Shown here in pieces: positions 48,142 through 57,086 of a DNA stretch of 64,000 nt; within the stretch, counting starts at the first letter, position 1; the number at the start of each line of letters is the position of its first letter. The stretch covers positions 434,001 through 498,000 of the forward strand of contig NZ_JAHZQZ020000014.1 of NCBI RefSeq assembly GCF_019449275.2, written 5' to 3'. Below the pieces are notes generated by a model. The model made no database searches. It was not told the origin of the DNA and worked only from the letters and a program-made list of their open reading frames with translations. This stretch comes from Microbacterium sp. HD4P20 (GTDB lineage Bacteria; Actinomycetota; Actinomycetes; Actinomycetales; Microbacteriaceae). Both the position numbers and the translations under genes were made by a program.

Positions 48142-49188
48142 GGCGGACTCGGAAGACGGTCGCGAAGCGGCCTCCTCCGGTGCCTCGTCGGCCGGCTCTC
48201 CGCCAGGGAGCTCGGCGGCCTGGCGTGCGCCTTCGGCGGCGCGTTCGGCCTCGCGCACGCGCTTGCGGAGATTCTTGTCGGTGATCTGCCGGTCACCGAC
48301 GGCGCCGGGCGTCCACAGTTCGACGTCCTCGTCGCTGAAGCTCGTCTTGGAGGCGCGTCGCTTCACCTCGGGTGGCACGGCTCCGGGGGCGAGCCGACGC
48401 GCCCAGATGAGGAAGCCGGTGTGGGCCACCATGCGGTGGTCGGGGCGCACTGCGAGGCCCTCCACGTGCCAGCCGCGCACCATGGTCTCGTTGGCGTCGG
48501 GGTCGGTGAACAGCCCGGTACTGCGGATGTACTCGGCCACCCGGCTCAGCTGCGTCGCTGTGGCGACGTAGCAGACGACCACGCCGCCGGGGGTGAGCGC
48601 CTCGGCCACCGCATCGATGCACTCCCACGGCGCCAGCATGTCGAGCACCACACGGTCGACGGATGCCGGGGCCACCGCGTGCGGCAGGTCTTCGGCGAGA
48701 TCGCCGACCACGACGTCCCAGTTCGCGGGCAGCTCACCCACGAAGGTCTCGACGTTGGCGCGGGCGACCGCGGCGAAGTCTTCGCGGCGCTCGAACGAGA
48801 CCAGCCGCCCCGCCGGGCCGATGGCCCGCAGCAGCCACAGCGACAGCGCACCCGAGCCCACGCCCGCCTCGACGACCGTTGCGCCGGCAAAGACATCGGC
48901 CTGGGCGAGGATCTGCGCGGCATCCTTCGGGTAGACGATCGCGGCGCCGCGCGGCATCGACATCACGAAGTCTCGCAGTAGCGGGCGGAGCGCGAGGTAC
49001 TCGTGGCCGCTGCTGTTGGCCACGACCGACCCGTCGGGCAGGCCGACGAGGTCACCGTGTCGCAGCACGCCGTGGTGGGTATGCAGTTCACCATCCTCGC
49101 GCAGCGTGATCGTGTGCAGACGCGCCTTCGGGCCGGTGAGCTGGACGCGGTCCCCGAAGCGGAACGGGCCGCTCATGCGCGCCGTCAT
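48139..49188 (-). CDS. trmI: tRNA (adenine-58-N1)-methyltransferase
   Basis: 349-residue SAM-dependent enzyme that makes m1A58 in the tRNA T-loop. The N-terminal beta domain covers about 1-85; SAM motif I is TVVEAGVGSGALSLWLLRAI near 104-123, and the later DRVVLDMLAPWE is the TrmI motif IV. A 60-residue charged tail rich in Ala and Glu ends the protein. The ATG at 49188 overlaps the stop of the upstream HAD gene by 4 bases. Confidence 0.92.
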   Translation of the reverse strand: MTARMSGPFRFGDRVQLTGPKARLHTITLREDGELHTHHGVLRHGDLVGLPDGSVVANSSGHEYLALRPLLRDFVMSMPRGAAIVYPKDAAQILAQADVFAGATVVEAGVGSGALSLWLLRAIGPAGRLVSFERREDFAAVARANVETFVGELPANWDVVVGDLAEDLPHAVAPASVDRVVLDMLAPWECIDAVAEALTPGGVVVCYVATATQLSRVAEYIRSTGLFTDPDANETMVRGWHVEGLAVRPDHRMVAHTGFLIWARRLAPGAVPPEVKRRASKTSFSDEDVELWTPGAVGDRQITDKNLRKRVREAERAAEGARQAAELPGGEPADEAPEEAASRPSSESA

Positions 49189-49874
49189 CGCGCCGCCTCC
49201 GCGAGACTCGCGTGATGGGCGCTGTGGAAAGCGACCAGGTCGTCGGCGGTGCGACCGTCGAGGCTCGGCCACACCGCGTGCGCGCCGGCGCCTTCGACCG
49301 AGAGCATGAGGGGGACCCCGATCGCCGCTGCCCCGGACGCCACCGCCGAGCGCAGTCCGTTCGGCGAGTCCTCGATGGCGACCGTCTCGGCCGGATCCAC
49401 TCCGAGCGCTTCGCATGCCTGCAGGTAGGGGTCGGGAAAGGGCTTCGGCCGGGTCGCGTCGTCACCGGCGATGATCACGTCGAATGCCGCAAAGTCGATC
49501 AGATCCACGACCGCGGTGGCCATCCGGCGCATCGACATCGTGACGAGCCCGGTCTTGATACCCGCCTCGCGCAGGTTCGCCAGCAGCTCCCGTGCGCCGG
49601 GCCGGAACGGGACGCCCGTCACGGCGAGCTGGCGCATGACCTCATCGGTGAGGTGGTCGATGATGGCGTCCACGCTCATACGGACGCCAGCTTCCTGGAA
49701 GATGCGCGCGGAGTCCTCCAGGCCGAGCCCTACCAGCGCCAGCGCCTGCTCGTGCGACCAGGTGCCGCCGAAGCTCTCGACGAGCGGGGTCTCGGCAGCC
49801 ATCCAATACGGCTCGGTGTCGACGAGGGTTCCATCCATGTCCCACAGGACAGCGGCGAGGCGCGGCGCATTCAC
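49185..49874 (-). CDS. HAD-superfamily hydrolase
   Basis: 229-residue phosphatase of the beta-phosphoglucomutase-like HAD group. Motif I is LWDMDGTLVDTEPYW near 10-24 with the nucleophile Asp, motif II Thr/Ser is in GLVTMSMRR, motif III Lys is in RPKPFPDPYLQ, and motif IV is VAIEDSPNGLRSA. Substrate unknown. First gene of a pair with trmI. Confidence 0.9.
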   Translation of the reverse strand: MNAPRLAAVLWDMDGTLVDTEPYWMAAETPLVESFGGTWSHEQALALVGLGLEDSARIFQEAGVRMSVDAIIDHLTDEVMRQLAVTGVPFRPGARELLANLREAGIKTGLVTMSMRRMATAVVDLIDFAAFDVIIAGDDATRPKPFPDPYLQACEALGVDPAETVAIEDSPNGLRSAVASGAAAIGVPLMLSVEGAGAHAVWPSLDGRTADDLVAFHSAHHASLAEAAR

Positions 49875-49944
49875 CGTCCAAGCCTACCCGGGGGCGGCCG
49901 GGCCTATTCTGGAGGGAACCCGCTGGGCGGGTGGAGGAGGTCTC

Positions 49945-50808
49945 GTGGACGGACTGGGTCGCCGTGTACTCGTCGCCGGATTCGACGGGTGGAACGATGC
50001 GGGTGAAGCCGCGTCGTCCGCCATCACGCGCCTGCGTGAAGGCGGCGCATATGAGCCGGTGTTCTCCGTCGACCCGGAGCTGTACTTCGATTACCAGTAC
50101 ACGCGGCCGCAGGTGGTCGCCGACGGCGAGGGCAAGCGCACGCTGCAGTGGCCGGAGGCCACGCTGCTCAAGCCGGTGCGCGCCACCCGTGGCACCCAGC
50201 TGTGGCTGCTGACGGGCGTCGAGCCGGCCCGCGCGTGGCAGGCGTTCGCCTCGGAGTTCATCGACGTGGCCCTGCGCGAGGACATCACCGGGTTCGTCTC
50301 GATCGGCTCGATGATGTCGGACGTGCCGCACACCAGGCCGATCTCGGTGTTCGGGGGCAGCGACAACGAGGCGCTGCGCACCGCGCTCGAACTCGAGCGG
50401 AGCACCTACGAAGGCCCCGTGGGCATCCTGAGCGTTCTGGGACACGCCGCCGACACGGCGGGGATCCCGTCGGCGAGCCTGTGGGCGAGCGTGCCTCACT
50501 ACGTCGCCGGCCACACTCCGTCACCCAAGGCCACGCTCGCGTTGCTCGACAAGCTCGAGGACATCACGGGCGCTGCCGTCCCACGCGGCGATCTCGCGAC
50601 CGAGGCGGCCGCGTGGGAGGCATCCATCGATGCCGCCGCCGCCGACGACGAAGAGATGACCGAGTACATCCGCCAACTCGAGCGCACGCGCGACACGTGG
50701 GACTCCCCCGAGGCGTCCGGCGATGCGATCGCGCAGGAGTTCGAGCGCTACCTGCGCCGTCGCGGGGACGGGCCGAGCAAGCCCGGGCGCGACGACCCTC
50801 GTCGCTGA
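49945..50808 (+). CDS. PAC2-family protein
   Basis: 287-residue protein of the PAC2 (proteasome assembly chaperone 2-like) family; the start RVLVAGFDGWNDAGEAASSA and the YTRPQV and VPHTRP segments are typical of the actinobacterial members. Function unknown; related archaeal and eukaryotic proteins help assemble the proteasome, but no proteasome genes are seen here. The GTG at 49945 has a strong GGAGGAGG, preferred over a much longer upstream frame. It ends 8 bases from the converging uppP gene. Confidence 0.88.
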   Translation: MDGLGRRVLVAGFDGWNDAGEAASSAITRLREGGAYEPVFSVDPELYFDYQYTRPQVVADGEGKRTLQWPEATLLKPVRATRGTQLWLLTGVEPARAWQAFASEFIDVALREDITGFVSIGSMMSDVPHTRPISVFGGSDNEALRTALELERSTYEGPVGILSVLGHAADTAGIPSASLWASVPHYVAGHTPSPKATLALLDKLEDITGAAVPRGDLATEAAAWEASIDAAAADDEEMTEYIRQLERTRDTWDSPEASGDAIAQEFERYLRRRGDGPSKPGRDDPRR

Positions 50809-50816
50809 CCCGGCCG

Positions 50817-51638
50817 CTAAGCCTGGATCGCTCCCATGCTCAGCAACACGAGCAGCAGCGAGCCGAGCGCCACGCGGTACAGCACGAACGGCAAGAAGCT
50901 GTGCTTCGAGATCCAGTTCATGAAGAACGCGATCACACCGAGGGCGACCACGAACGCCACGCCGGTGGCGAGGGCCGTCTCGCCGAGGGTGAACACGCCC
51001 GGAGTATCCCAGTTCTTGAACAGCTGGAAGAAGCCGCTGCCGAACACCGCCGGGATCGCCAGCAGGAACGCGTAGCGTGCCGCCGCGGCCCGCTCGTAGC
51101 CCATGAACAGGCCCGCCGTGATGGTGCCGCCCGACCGCGACACGCCCGGGATGAGCGCGAGTGACTGCGCGAAGCCGAAGATGACGCCGTTTCCGACGGT
51201 GATGTCCTTCAGCTTGCGCTTCTTCGCCCCGACGTGGTCGGCGATGCCCAGCAGCACGCCGAAGAAGATGAGCATCCCCGCGACGAGCCACAGCGAACGC
51301 AGGGTGGTCTCGATCTGATCCTGGAACAGCAGACCGAGCACCACGATCGGGATGCTGCCGACGATGATGAGCCAGCCCATCTTGGCGTCGGGATCGTTGC
51401 GCGGGATCCTGCCGACGAGCGCTCTGCACCAGTGCCCGATGATCCGCACGATGTCGCGCCAGAAGAACACGACGACCGCCGCCTCCGTGCCGATCTGCGT
51501 GATCGCGGTGAACGCGGCGCCGGGATCCTGGGCCGAGGGCAGGAACTCCCCCAGGATGCGCAGGTGCGCGCTCGACGAGATCGGGAGGAACTCGGTCAGG
51601 CCCTGGACGAAGCCGAGGATGATCGCCTCGAGAAGCAT
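50817..51638 (-). CDS. uppP: undecaprenyl-diphosphatase
   Basis: 273-residue membrane enzyme (BacA family) that removes a phosphate from undecaprenyl diphosphate to recycle the peptidoglycan lipid carrier. Motif 1 is [14 protein letters not shown] near 13-26 with the catalytic Glu, and motif 2 is GVSRSGGTI near 165-173 with the Arg; eight hydrophobic segments. Overproduction of this enzyme gives bacitracin resistance in other bacteria. Confidence 0.96.
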   Translation of the reverse strand: MLLEAIILGFVQGLTEFLPISSSAHLRILGEFLPSAQDPGAAFTAITQIGTEAAVVVFFWRDIVRIIGHWCRALVGRIPRNDPDAKMGWLIIVGSIPIVVLGLLFQDQIETTLRSLWLVAGMLIFFGVLLGIADHVGAKKRKLKDITVGNGVIFGFAQSLALIPGVSRSGGTITAGLFMGYERAAAARYAFLLAIPAVFGSGFFQLFKNWDTPGVFTLGETALATGVAFVVALGVIAFFMNWISKHSFLPFVLYRVALGSLLLVLLSMGAIQA

Positions 51639-51659
51639 GGGCGCCTTTCAGCCGTGGGA

Positions 51660-51688
51660 GACGGATGCCGCGGGCCGCGGCATCCGTC
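51660..51688 (-). terminator. hairpin after M20 peptidase gene (possible terminator)
   Basis: 12-bp stem GACGGATGCCGC / GCGGCATCCGTC around GGGCC, 8 bases after the M20 stop. No T-run follows on the minus strand. It is the third hairpin here that contains the GGATGCC heptamer. Confidence 0.5.
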
Positions 51689-51695
51689 GGTCATT

Positions 51696-52997
51696 TCAGT
51701 ACGTTCGCAGCAGGTCGGTGAGCACCGACTGCCCGAAGACCAGCGCGTCGATCGGAACCCGCTCGTCCACGCCGTGGAACATGCCGGTGAAGTCCAGCTC
51801 GGCGGGAAGCCGCAGCGGCGCGAAGCCGTAGCCGGCGATGCCGAACGCGGCGAGGGCCTTGTTGTCGGTGCCCCCGCCCATGAGGTACGGGATCACCGGG
51901 GCACCGGGGTCGTGCCGCGAGAGAGCGCCGACCATCGCGTCGACGATGCCGCCGGAGAAGGGCACCTCGAGTCCGATGTCCTGGTGGACGATCTGCACCT
52001 CGACACGGTCGCCGACGATGCGGCGGATGTCGGCGAGCGCCGCCTCCTCGGTACCCGGCAGTACACGCACGTCGATGAGCGCCTCGGCGCGATCGGGGAT
52101 GACGTTGTGCTTGTAGCCGGCGACGAGGCCGGTCGGGTTGGTGGTCGTGCGCAGGGTGGAGCGCAGGAAGCCGGACGCTGCGCCGGTCGCCGCGGCGACC
52201 GCGTCGGGTTCGGCCGTGCTGTGACCGGTGAGCTCGGCGAGGCGCTCCACCATCTCGCGCGTGGTGTCGGTCAGCGTCACCGGCCACTCGGTGCGGCCGA
52301 GCGCCGCGACGGCCTCGGCCAGCGCGGTCACGGCGTTGTCGGCGTGCAGGCTGGAACCGTGCGCGGCGCGACCGCGAGCGACGAGGCGGATCCAGACCAG
52401 GGCCTTCTCACCCACCTGCAGCAGGTACACGCGGCGCTCACCGAGCGCGATCGAGTATCCGCCGACCTCGCTGATGGCCTCGGTCGCGCCCTCGAACCAC
52501 TGTGGCCTGTCGTTGACGACGAGCGCGGATCCTTCGACGCCGCCGTTCTCCTCGTCGGCGAAGAACGCCAGCACGAGGTCGCGCTCGGGCAACTCGCCGG
52601 CGCGCAGGATGTCGGCCACCGACGTCAGGATCATGGCGTCCATGTCCTTCATGTCCACGGCCCCCCGGCCCCACAGCATCCCGTCTTTGACGACGCCCTC
52701 GAACGGGTCGACGCTCCAGTCCTCGGCGATCGCCGGCACGACGTCCAGATGGCCGTGCAGAACCAATGCGGGCTTGTCGCGATTGCGCCCTGGCACGCGC
52801 GCCATGACATTCGTGCGCCGGTGGATGGGCTCGTAGTACTCCGGCGTCAGCCCGAGCTTCTCGAGGTAGGCGCCGACGTACTCTGCCGCTTCGCGTTCGC
52901 CCGCAGCCCGGCCGCCGCCGTGATTCGTGGTGTCGAAGCGGATGAGATCGCGTGCCACCGAGGCGACTTCGGGAAGACCGAGATCGGGTGAAGGCAT
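51696..52997 (-). CDS. M20 family metallopeptidase
   Basis: 433-residue di-zinc amidohydrolase of the ArgE/DapE/CPG2 group. Zinc ligands are in LVLHGHLDVVPA near 85-96, WGRGAVDMKDMDAM, and AFFADEENGG with the catalytic Glu pair; the dimerisation domain holds ARGRAAHGSSLHADNAV. Distal His is in MFHGVDERVPID. Substrate not known, likely a dipeptide or acyl-amino acid. The ATG at 52997 has a TAGGTT hexamer 7 bases upstream. Confidence 0.92.
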   Translation of the reverse strand: MPSPDLGLPEVASVARDLIRFDTTNHGGGRAAGEREAAEYVGAYLEKLGLTPEYYEPIHRRTNVMARVPGRNRDKPALVLHGHLDVVPAIAEDWSVDPFEGVVKDGMLWGRGAVDMKDMDAMILTSVADILRAGELPERDLVLAFFADEENGGVEGSALVVNDRPQWFEGATEAISEVGGYSIALGERRVYLLQVGEKALVWIRLVARGRAAHGSSLHADNAVTALAEAVAALGRTEWPVTLTDTTREMVERLAELTGHSTAEPDAVAAATGAASGFLRSTLRTTTNPTGLVAGYKHNVIPDRAEALIDVRVLPGTEEAALADIRRIVGDRVEVQIVHQDIGLEVPFSGGIVDAMVGALSRHDPGAPVIPYLMGGGTDNKALAAFGIAGYGFAPLRLPAELDFTGMFHGVDERVPIDALVFGQSVLTDLLRTY

Positions 52998-53004
52998 GAG
53001 GTCA

Positions 53005-53010
53005 AACCTA
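53005..53010 (-). promoter_or_regulatory. -10 hexamer TAGGTT of the M20 peptidase gene
   Basis: On the minus strand TAGGTT ends 7 bases before ATG 52997 and no Shine-Dalgarno is present. Confidence 0.45.
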
Positions 53011-53086
53011 CCTCGGCGCGGCTGCTCGACGCGTCCTGGGGCGGCGCCGCGTGGCGCCGCCCCAGGACCTCTCTCCCGTCGCCCGC

Positions 53087-53632
53087 TCAGTGGACCGCGG
53101 ACATGGCGCCGCTGACGACGAATGTCAGCAGGGTCGTCCACGCGACGATCGCGAGCCCCTGCCAGAACAGGATGCGCGCGGGCCGGACGCCTGCCCCGGC
53201 GAGCAGCGTCGCGGTGAACTGCGTGGGCAGCAGAAGGGGTCCGAGCAGGCTCACGCCGGGGACGCCGTAGCGTTCCAGAGCCCGCTGGAATTTCGCCTTG
53301 CGGGCCGTCCCGCGCCCGCGGTCGCCGTCCGCCGGCGCGGCGGTTTCGGTGATCTCGGTCCCGCCGGCCGCGACGAGGCGGCGCTCGCGGGTGCGTGTCA
53401 CGACCGCCACTCGTGTGCGGGCCGTGAGCAGGACGAGCACGGCGACGCACACGAAGTTGCCCACGATGCCGGCCACCGCGGCGATCGCGGGATGGATGCC
53501 GCCGATGATCCCGATCGCCGCCGCACCCTCGCCCTCGATGAACGGCACCGCACCCGCGGCCGCGACGATGAGTGGCTGGACGAGCGCGGGCACCTGGGCC
53601 ACGAGGTCCTGGAAGATCTCGATGAGATTCAT
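53087..53632 (-). CDS. small multidrug export-type membrane protein (COG2426)
   Basis: 181-residue protein with four or five hydrophobic segments and the family segment PFIEGEGAAAIGIIGGI near 30-46, followed by a charged cytoplasmic loop (about 75-115) and GVSLLGPLLLPTQFTATLLA. It belongs to the small-multidrug-export family, which is related in fold to DedA proteins; transport activity is not established for this group. I start at ATG 53632. It is divergent from the histidine kinase gene, with a palindromic operator in the gap. Confidence 0.82.
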   Translation of the reverse strand: MNLIEIFQDLVAQVPALVQPLIVAAAGAVPFIEGEGAAAIGIIGGIHPAIAAVAGIVGNFVCVAVLVLLTARTRVAVVTRTRERRLVAAGGTEITETAAPADGDRGRGTARKAKFQRALERYGVPGVSLLGPLLLPTQFTATLLAGAGVRPARILFWQGLAIVAWTTLLTFVVSGAMSAVH

Positions 53633-53779
53633 GACGTGCTCCTGTCGGTCGATGCGGGCGAGTTCTCGATCGGCGACGGCGCCCGGTATCCGTTCGTCGC
53701 AAAACAAGTCCATCGACACAGGAGAGATGCCGGAAGTGCCGTGTTGTCACCGGATTCCGGGTGCTTCGCACCTCCCGGG

Positions 53780-53795
53780 CATGACATGTGTCATG
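53780..53795. promoter_or_regulatory. palindromic operator upstream of the histidine kinase gene
   Basis: CATGACA and TGTCATG are exact 7-base inverted copies around a 2-base TG centre. It ends 4 bases before the TAGGGT -10 hexamer of the kinase gene, where a NarL-type dimer would block or contact RNA polymerase. It may also affect the divergent export gene at 53632. Confidence 0.65.
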
Positions 53796-53799
53796 GACT

Positions 53800-53805
53800 T
53801 AGGGT
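53800..53805 (+). promoter_or_regulatory. -10 hexamer TAGGGT of the two-component operon
   Basis: TAGGGT ends 7 bases before ATG 53813 with no Shine-Dalgarno, another leaderless layout. Confidence 0.5.
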
Positions 53806-53812
53806 GGGACGC

Positions 53813-55018
53813 ATGACGAGCCCCGCCGCGCCCGCCGACACCGAGACCGCGGCGCAGCGACGAGGAAGGCTGCGCCTGACCCGCGGCATCACCGCGACGT
53901 GGTGGTACACCGTCTCAGCGGTGGTGTTCCTCGAGCTCATGATCGTGGTCGTCTGGGCGGCAGCGCTCGCCGAAGCCGGCCGCGGCCTCCCCGCCATCGC
54001 AGCCGTCGGTCTGGGCGGCCTGGTGTGGTGGGGGGCGACCTTCCTGCTGCTGCATGAGTACCGACAGCGGGACGAGGACGAGCGGCTCGCGCGGGGGCCC
54101 CGCATCATCGTGCCTCTGCTCATCGCCGCATGTTTCGGCGGCGTCGCCGGAGTGGTGTCGGGACTGTGGCTGCTAGCCGTGCTCCCGGTCGTGCAGGCTC
54201 TGATCCTGCTCAAGTGGCCGCCGGGGATCCGAGTGCGCGCGGTGATCGCCGCAACGGCGCTACTGGCCGTGCTGTGGTTCGTCGATGGCCGCCTGAGCGT
54301 CTCGAACGCGGGATCCAGCTGGTGGGTGCTCGGGTTCTTCTCGGTGTCGCTTCCCGGCATGACGGTGCTTTCGCTGTGGTGGTGGGACGTCTTGATGACT
54401 GTGAACAGCGCCCGCGCCTCCGAAGCGCGCCTGGCGGCGACGCAGGAGCGCCTGCGTGTCGCGACCGACGTCCACGACCTCCAGGGTCACCACCTGCAGG
54501 TGATCGCACTTCAGCTGGAGCTGGCAGAACGCCTCATGGCGGACGATCCCGGCGCCGCGCTCACACACCTCCGCGCTGCCCGCAAGAGCGTCGACGACGC
54601 GCGCCAGGGCACACGAGACCTCGCCCTGCGCTTCCGCTCCGTTCCGCTGACGGATGAGATCGAAAACGCCGCCGATCTGCTCCGCGCCGCTGGCACGTCG
54701 GTGCACGTTGCGGTGGATGCCGACGCCGACCGCGCACCCGCATCCGTTCTGGGTCCCGTCATCCGCGAGACCACGACGAACGTGCTGCGTCACGGCGGTG
54801 GCCGGTGGGCTCGACTCTCGCTCACGCGCGAGCCGGAGGCGTGGCGCTACGAGATCGCGAACGACGCTCCGGATGCCACGCCCAGCCCCGACGGAGCCGG
54901 GATCGAGGGGATCGGTCGACGCGTGGAGGACGGCGGCGGGACGGTCGAGGTCCGGCGCGAGGCGCAGGAGTTCGCCGTGATCGTGCGCGTCCCGCTGACT
55001 CCGCAGCCGTCGCCGTGA
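53813..55018 (+). CDS. sensor histidine kinase, DesK/NarX-like (HisKA_3)
   Basis: 401-residue membrane kinase. Four to six hydrophobic helices fill residues 30-195 with almost no external domain, as in DesK-type sensors of membrane state. The phosphorylated His221 lies in TDVHDLQGHHLQVIALQLEL, and the C-terminal ATPase has IRETTTNVLRHG (N box) and GIEGIGRRVEDGGG (G box). It is translationally coupled to the response regulator gene (GTGA overlap). Confidence 0.92.
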   Translation: MTSPAAPADTETAAQRRGRLRLTRGITATWWYTVSAVVFLELMIVVVWAAALAEAGRGLPAIAAVGLGGLVWWGATFLLLHEYRQRDEDERLARGPRIIVPLLIAACFGGVAGVVSGLWLLAVLPVVQALILLKWPPGIRVRAVIAATALLAVLWFVDGRLSVSNAGSSWWVLGFFSVSLPGMTVLSLWWWDVLMTVNSARASEARLAATQERLRVATDVHDLQGHHLQVIALQLELAERLMADDPGAALTHLRAARKSVDDARQGTRDLALRFRSVPLTDEIENAADLLRAAGTSVHVAVDADADRAPASVLGPVIRETTTNVLRHGGGRWARLSLTREPEAWRYEIANDAPDATPSPDGAGIEGIGRRVEDGGGTVEVRREAQEFAVIVRVPLTPQPSP

Positions 55019-55617
55019 TCCGGGTGCTTCTCGCCGACGACGAGGCGATGATCCGCTCGGCTCTGGCGGCCTTGCTGCGGTTGGAGCCCGACATCGAGGT
55101 CGTCGCGGAGTGCGCGGACGGCGAGGAGGCCGTCGCTGAGGCGCTGCGCCTGGTTCCCGACGTGTGCCTCCTCGACCTCGAGATGCCCGGTCTGGACGGC
55201 GTGGAGGTCGCGGCGCGGGTCACGCGGACGGTCGCCACGCGGTGCATCGTCGTGACGAGGCACGCGCGCCCGGGCGTGCTGCGGCGAGCGCTCGCATCGG
55301 GGGTCTCGGGATTCCTCCCCAAGTCCCGGGGGGCCAACGAAGTGGCCGAGGTCATCCGCCGCGTCGCATCAGGAGGGCGCTACGTCGACCCCGAGGTCGC
55401 CGCCGACGCCTTGAGCGACGAACGCTGCCCGCTCACCGATCGCGAGCTTGATGTGCTGCGCGCCGGACGGCGGGGCGAGACCACCGGTCAGATCGCACGC
55501 AGCCTCTCGCTCGCACCCGGCACGGTGCGCAATCACGTGTCGGCGATCCTCAGCAAGCTCGCGGTGGGCACACGCCAGCAGGCTGTCCTGCTCGCCGAGG
55601 AGCGCGGCTGGATCTGA
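55015..55617 (+). CDS. NarL/FixJ-family response regulator
   Basis: 200-residue DNA-binding regulator. The receiver has acidic residues DDE at 8-10, phosphoacceptor Asp54 in CLLDLEMPGLDG and the lysine in FLPKS. A LuxR-type helix-turn-helix covers about 135-195: LTDRELDVLRAG, TTGQIARSLSLAPGTVRNHV. The conserved Thr of the receiver is present as VVTRHARPG. GTG start inside the kinase stop. Likely ligand of the 16-bp palindrome at 53780. Confidence 0.92.
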   Translation: MIRVLLADDEAMIRSALAALLRLEPDIEVVAECADGEEAVAEALRLVPDVCLLDLEMPGLDGVEVAARVTRTVATRCIVVTRHARPGVLRRALASGVSGFLPKSRGANEVAEVIRRVASGGRYVDPEVAADALSDERCPLTDRELDVLRAGRRGETTGQIARSLSLAPGTVRNHVSAILSKLAVGTRQQAVLLAEERGWI

Positions 55618-55643
55618 CGCGCCGAGGCTCGCCGGAAGACGAA

Positions 55644-55667
55644 GAAGGCCCCCTTACGGGGGCCTTC
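55644..55667. terminator. terminator between the response regulator gene and tRNA-Leu
   Basis: Perfect 10-bp stem GAAGGCCCCC / GGGGGCCTTC with a 4-base loop, between convergent transcripts. Confidence 0.75.
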
Positions 55668-55675
55668 CACATGTG

Positions 55676-55760
55676 TGCGCGAGGGGGGACTTGAACCCCC
55701 ACGCCCTTAACGGGCACTAGCACCTCAAGCTAGCGCGTCTACCTATTCCGCCACCCGCGC
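55676..55760 (-). tRNA. tRNA-Leu (anticodon GAG)
   Basis: 85-base class II tRNA on the minus strand: acceptor GCGCGGG / CTCGCGC (one G-U pair) with discriminator A, anticodon stem CTAGC / GCTAG with loop TTGAGGT (anticodon GAG, codons CUC/CUU), a long variable arm TGCCCGTTAAGGGC and a T-arm with GTTCAAGTC. CCA is not encoded. Second leucine tRNA in the window. Confidence 0.95.
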
Positions 55761-55829
55761 AGGTGGTTTGCGGTTTCGCAACCGAGGAACGACATTACCA
55801 CGTCACCTGTCGTTCAACGAATCAACGGA

Positions 55830-56918
55830 TCACCCCAGCGACACCCCGAAGACCAGTCCCAGGAGGTACGTGATGAGCGCCGCTCCGTACCCGATCGCGA
55901 GCTGGCGCAGCGCCCGCCGCAGCGGCGATCCGCCCGACAGGACACCCACAGCGGCACCCGTGCACAGCAGGGCGATGCCCACCAGCACCAGCGCCGTGAC
56001 GACCGCGGCGAGCCCTGTCATCCCGAAGATCCATGGCAGGACGGGGATGATCGCGCCGGAGGCGAAGAACAGGAAGCTCGACAGCGCCGCACCCCAGGCC
56101 TTACCCACCACCTCGTGCTCGTCCGCGATGCCGATCAGGCCGGTGTCGGCGCCGACACTGCCCGACGCTCGCGCGGCCGACACGATCCCGTGCGCCCGCG
56201 CGAGCGCCTCGGACTCGGGCATTCCGCGCGTGCGATAGACGAGCGCGAGCTCGTTGGCATCCAGGTCCAGATGCGGGATCGCGCCGTCGGCGTAGTCGCT
56301 GGGCTCGGTGGCCGCGAGCAGCTCGCGCTGCGACCGCACCGAGACGAACTCGCCCGCCCCCATGGACAGTGCGCCGGCGAGAAGGCCGGCGATGCCGCTG
56401 AACAGCACGAACTGCGCCGGCACCCCGGTGGCACCCACGCCCATGACGAGCGCGAGGTTCGACACCAGCCCGTCGTTGGCACCGAAGACCGCGGCGCGGA
56501 AGGTGCCCGACAGCCGTCGCCGGCCGCGGGCGGCCAGGCCACGCACGACCTCGTGGTGCACCTTCTCGTCGGCAGCCATCGCGGCGGGTGCGAAGGGCTC
56601 GTCGTCGTACGGAGACCGCGCCTCGGCGTTCTGAGCCAGGGCGAGGACGAAGATCGACCCGAAGCGCTTGGCCATCGAGCCGAGCAGCACGGTGCGGACG
56701 TCGGGTCGAGGCAGCCGTGCCGGCTCGCCCCCGAGCAGCGTGAGCCAGTGGGCCTCGTGGCGACCCTCGGCGTCGGCCAGCGCGAGCAGGATCTCACGCT
56801 CCTCGCCGGTACGCCGCGCCGCCAGTTCGCGGTACACGCGAGCTTCCGCGCGCTCGCTGACGAGATACCGCGCCCACCGCTTGCGGTCGCGGGCGGTCGG
56901 CTCGACGGGCGGGCTCAC
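55830..56918 (-). CDS. VIT1/CCC1-family transporter with N-terminal ferritin-like domain
   Basis: 362-residue protein in two parts. Residues 1-140 are soluble and helical with regularly placed Glu and His (SERAEARVYRELA, ADAEGRHEAHW, ADEKVHHEVV), a ferritin/rubrerythrin-like fold that can hold iron. Residues 145-362 are the VIT1/CCC1 membrane domain: FGANDGLVSNLALVMG, then FVSVRSQREL and a membrane hairpin end. It is likely an iron or manganese exporter with its own metal-binding sensor. GTG 56918 has AGGAGG upstream. Confidence 0.88.
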   Translation of the reverse strand: MSPPVEPTARDRKRWARYLVSERAEARVYRELAARRTGEEREILLALADAEGRHEAHWLTLLGGEPARLPRPDVRTVLLGSMAKRFGSIFVLALAQNAEARSPYDDEPFAPAAMAADEKVHHEVVRGLAARGRRRLSGTFRAAVFGANDGLVSNLALVMGVGATGVPAQFVLFSGIAGLLAGALSMGAGEFVSVRSQRELLAATEPSDYADGAIPHLDLDANELALVYRTRGMPESEALARAHGIVSAARASGSVGADTGLIGIADEHEVVGKAWGAALSSFLFFASGAIIPVLPWIFGMTGLAAVVTALVLVGIALLCTGAAVGVLSGGSPLRRALRQLAIGYGAALITYLLGLVFGVSLG

Positions 56919-57086
56919 ACGGGCCTCCTGTGGGCTGGTTGGGATCTGGTCAACGCTAGCCAGCCCCACGCTCCCGCACCGGCCGGATCCGCCGATTGCC
57001 AGCATTTCGGGGATCCGAACGTCCCTGCTCGTGGTGAGCCGGCAGCAGACGGGGGCCTTCACGGTGCCCGGCCCGGCGGATCCGCC

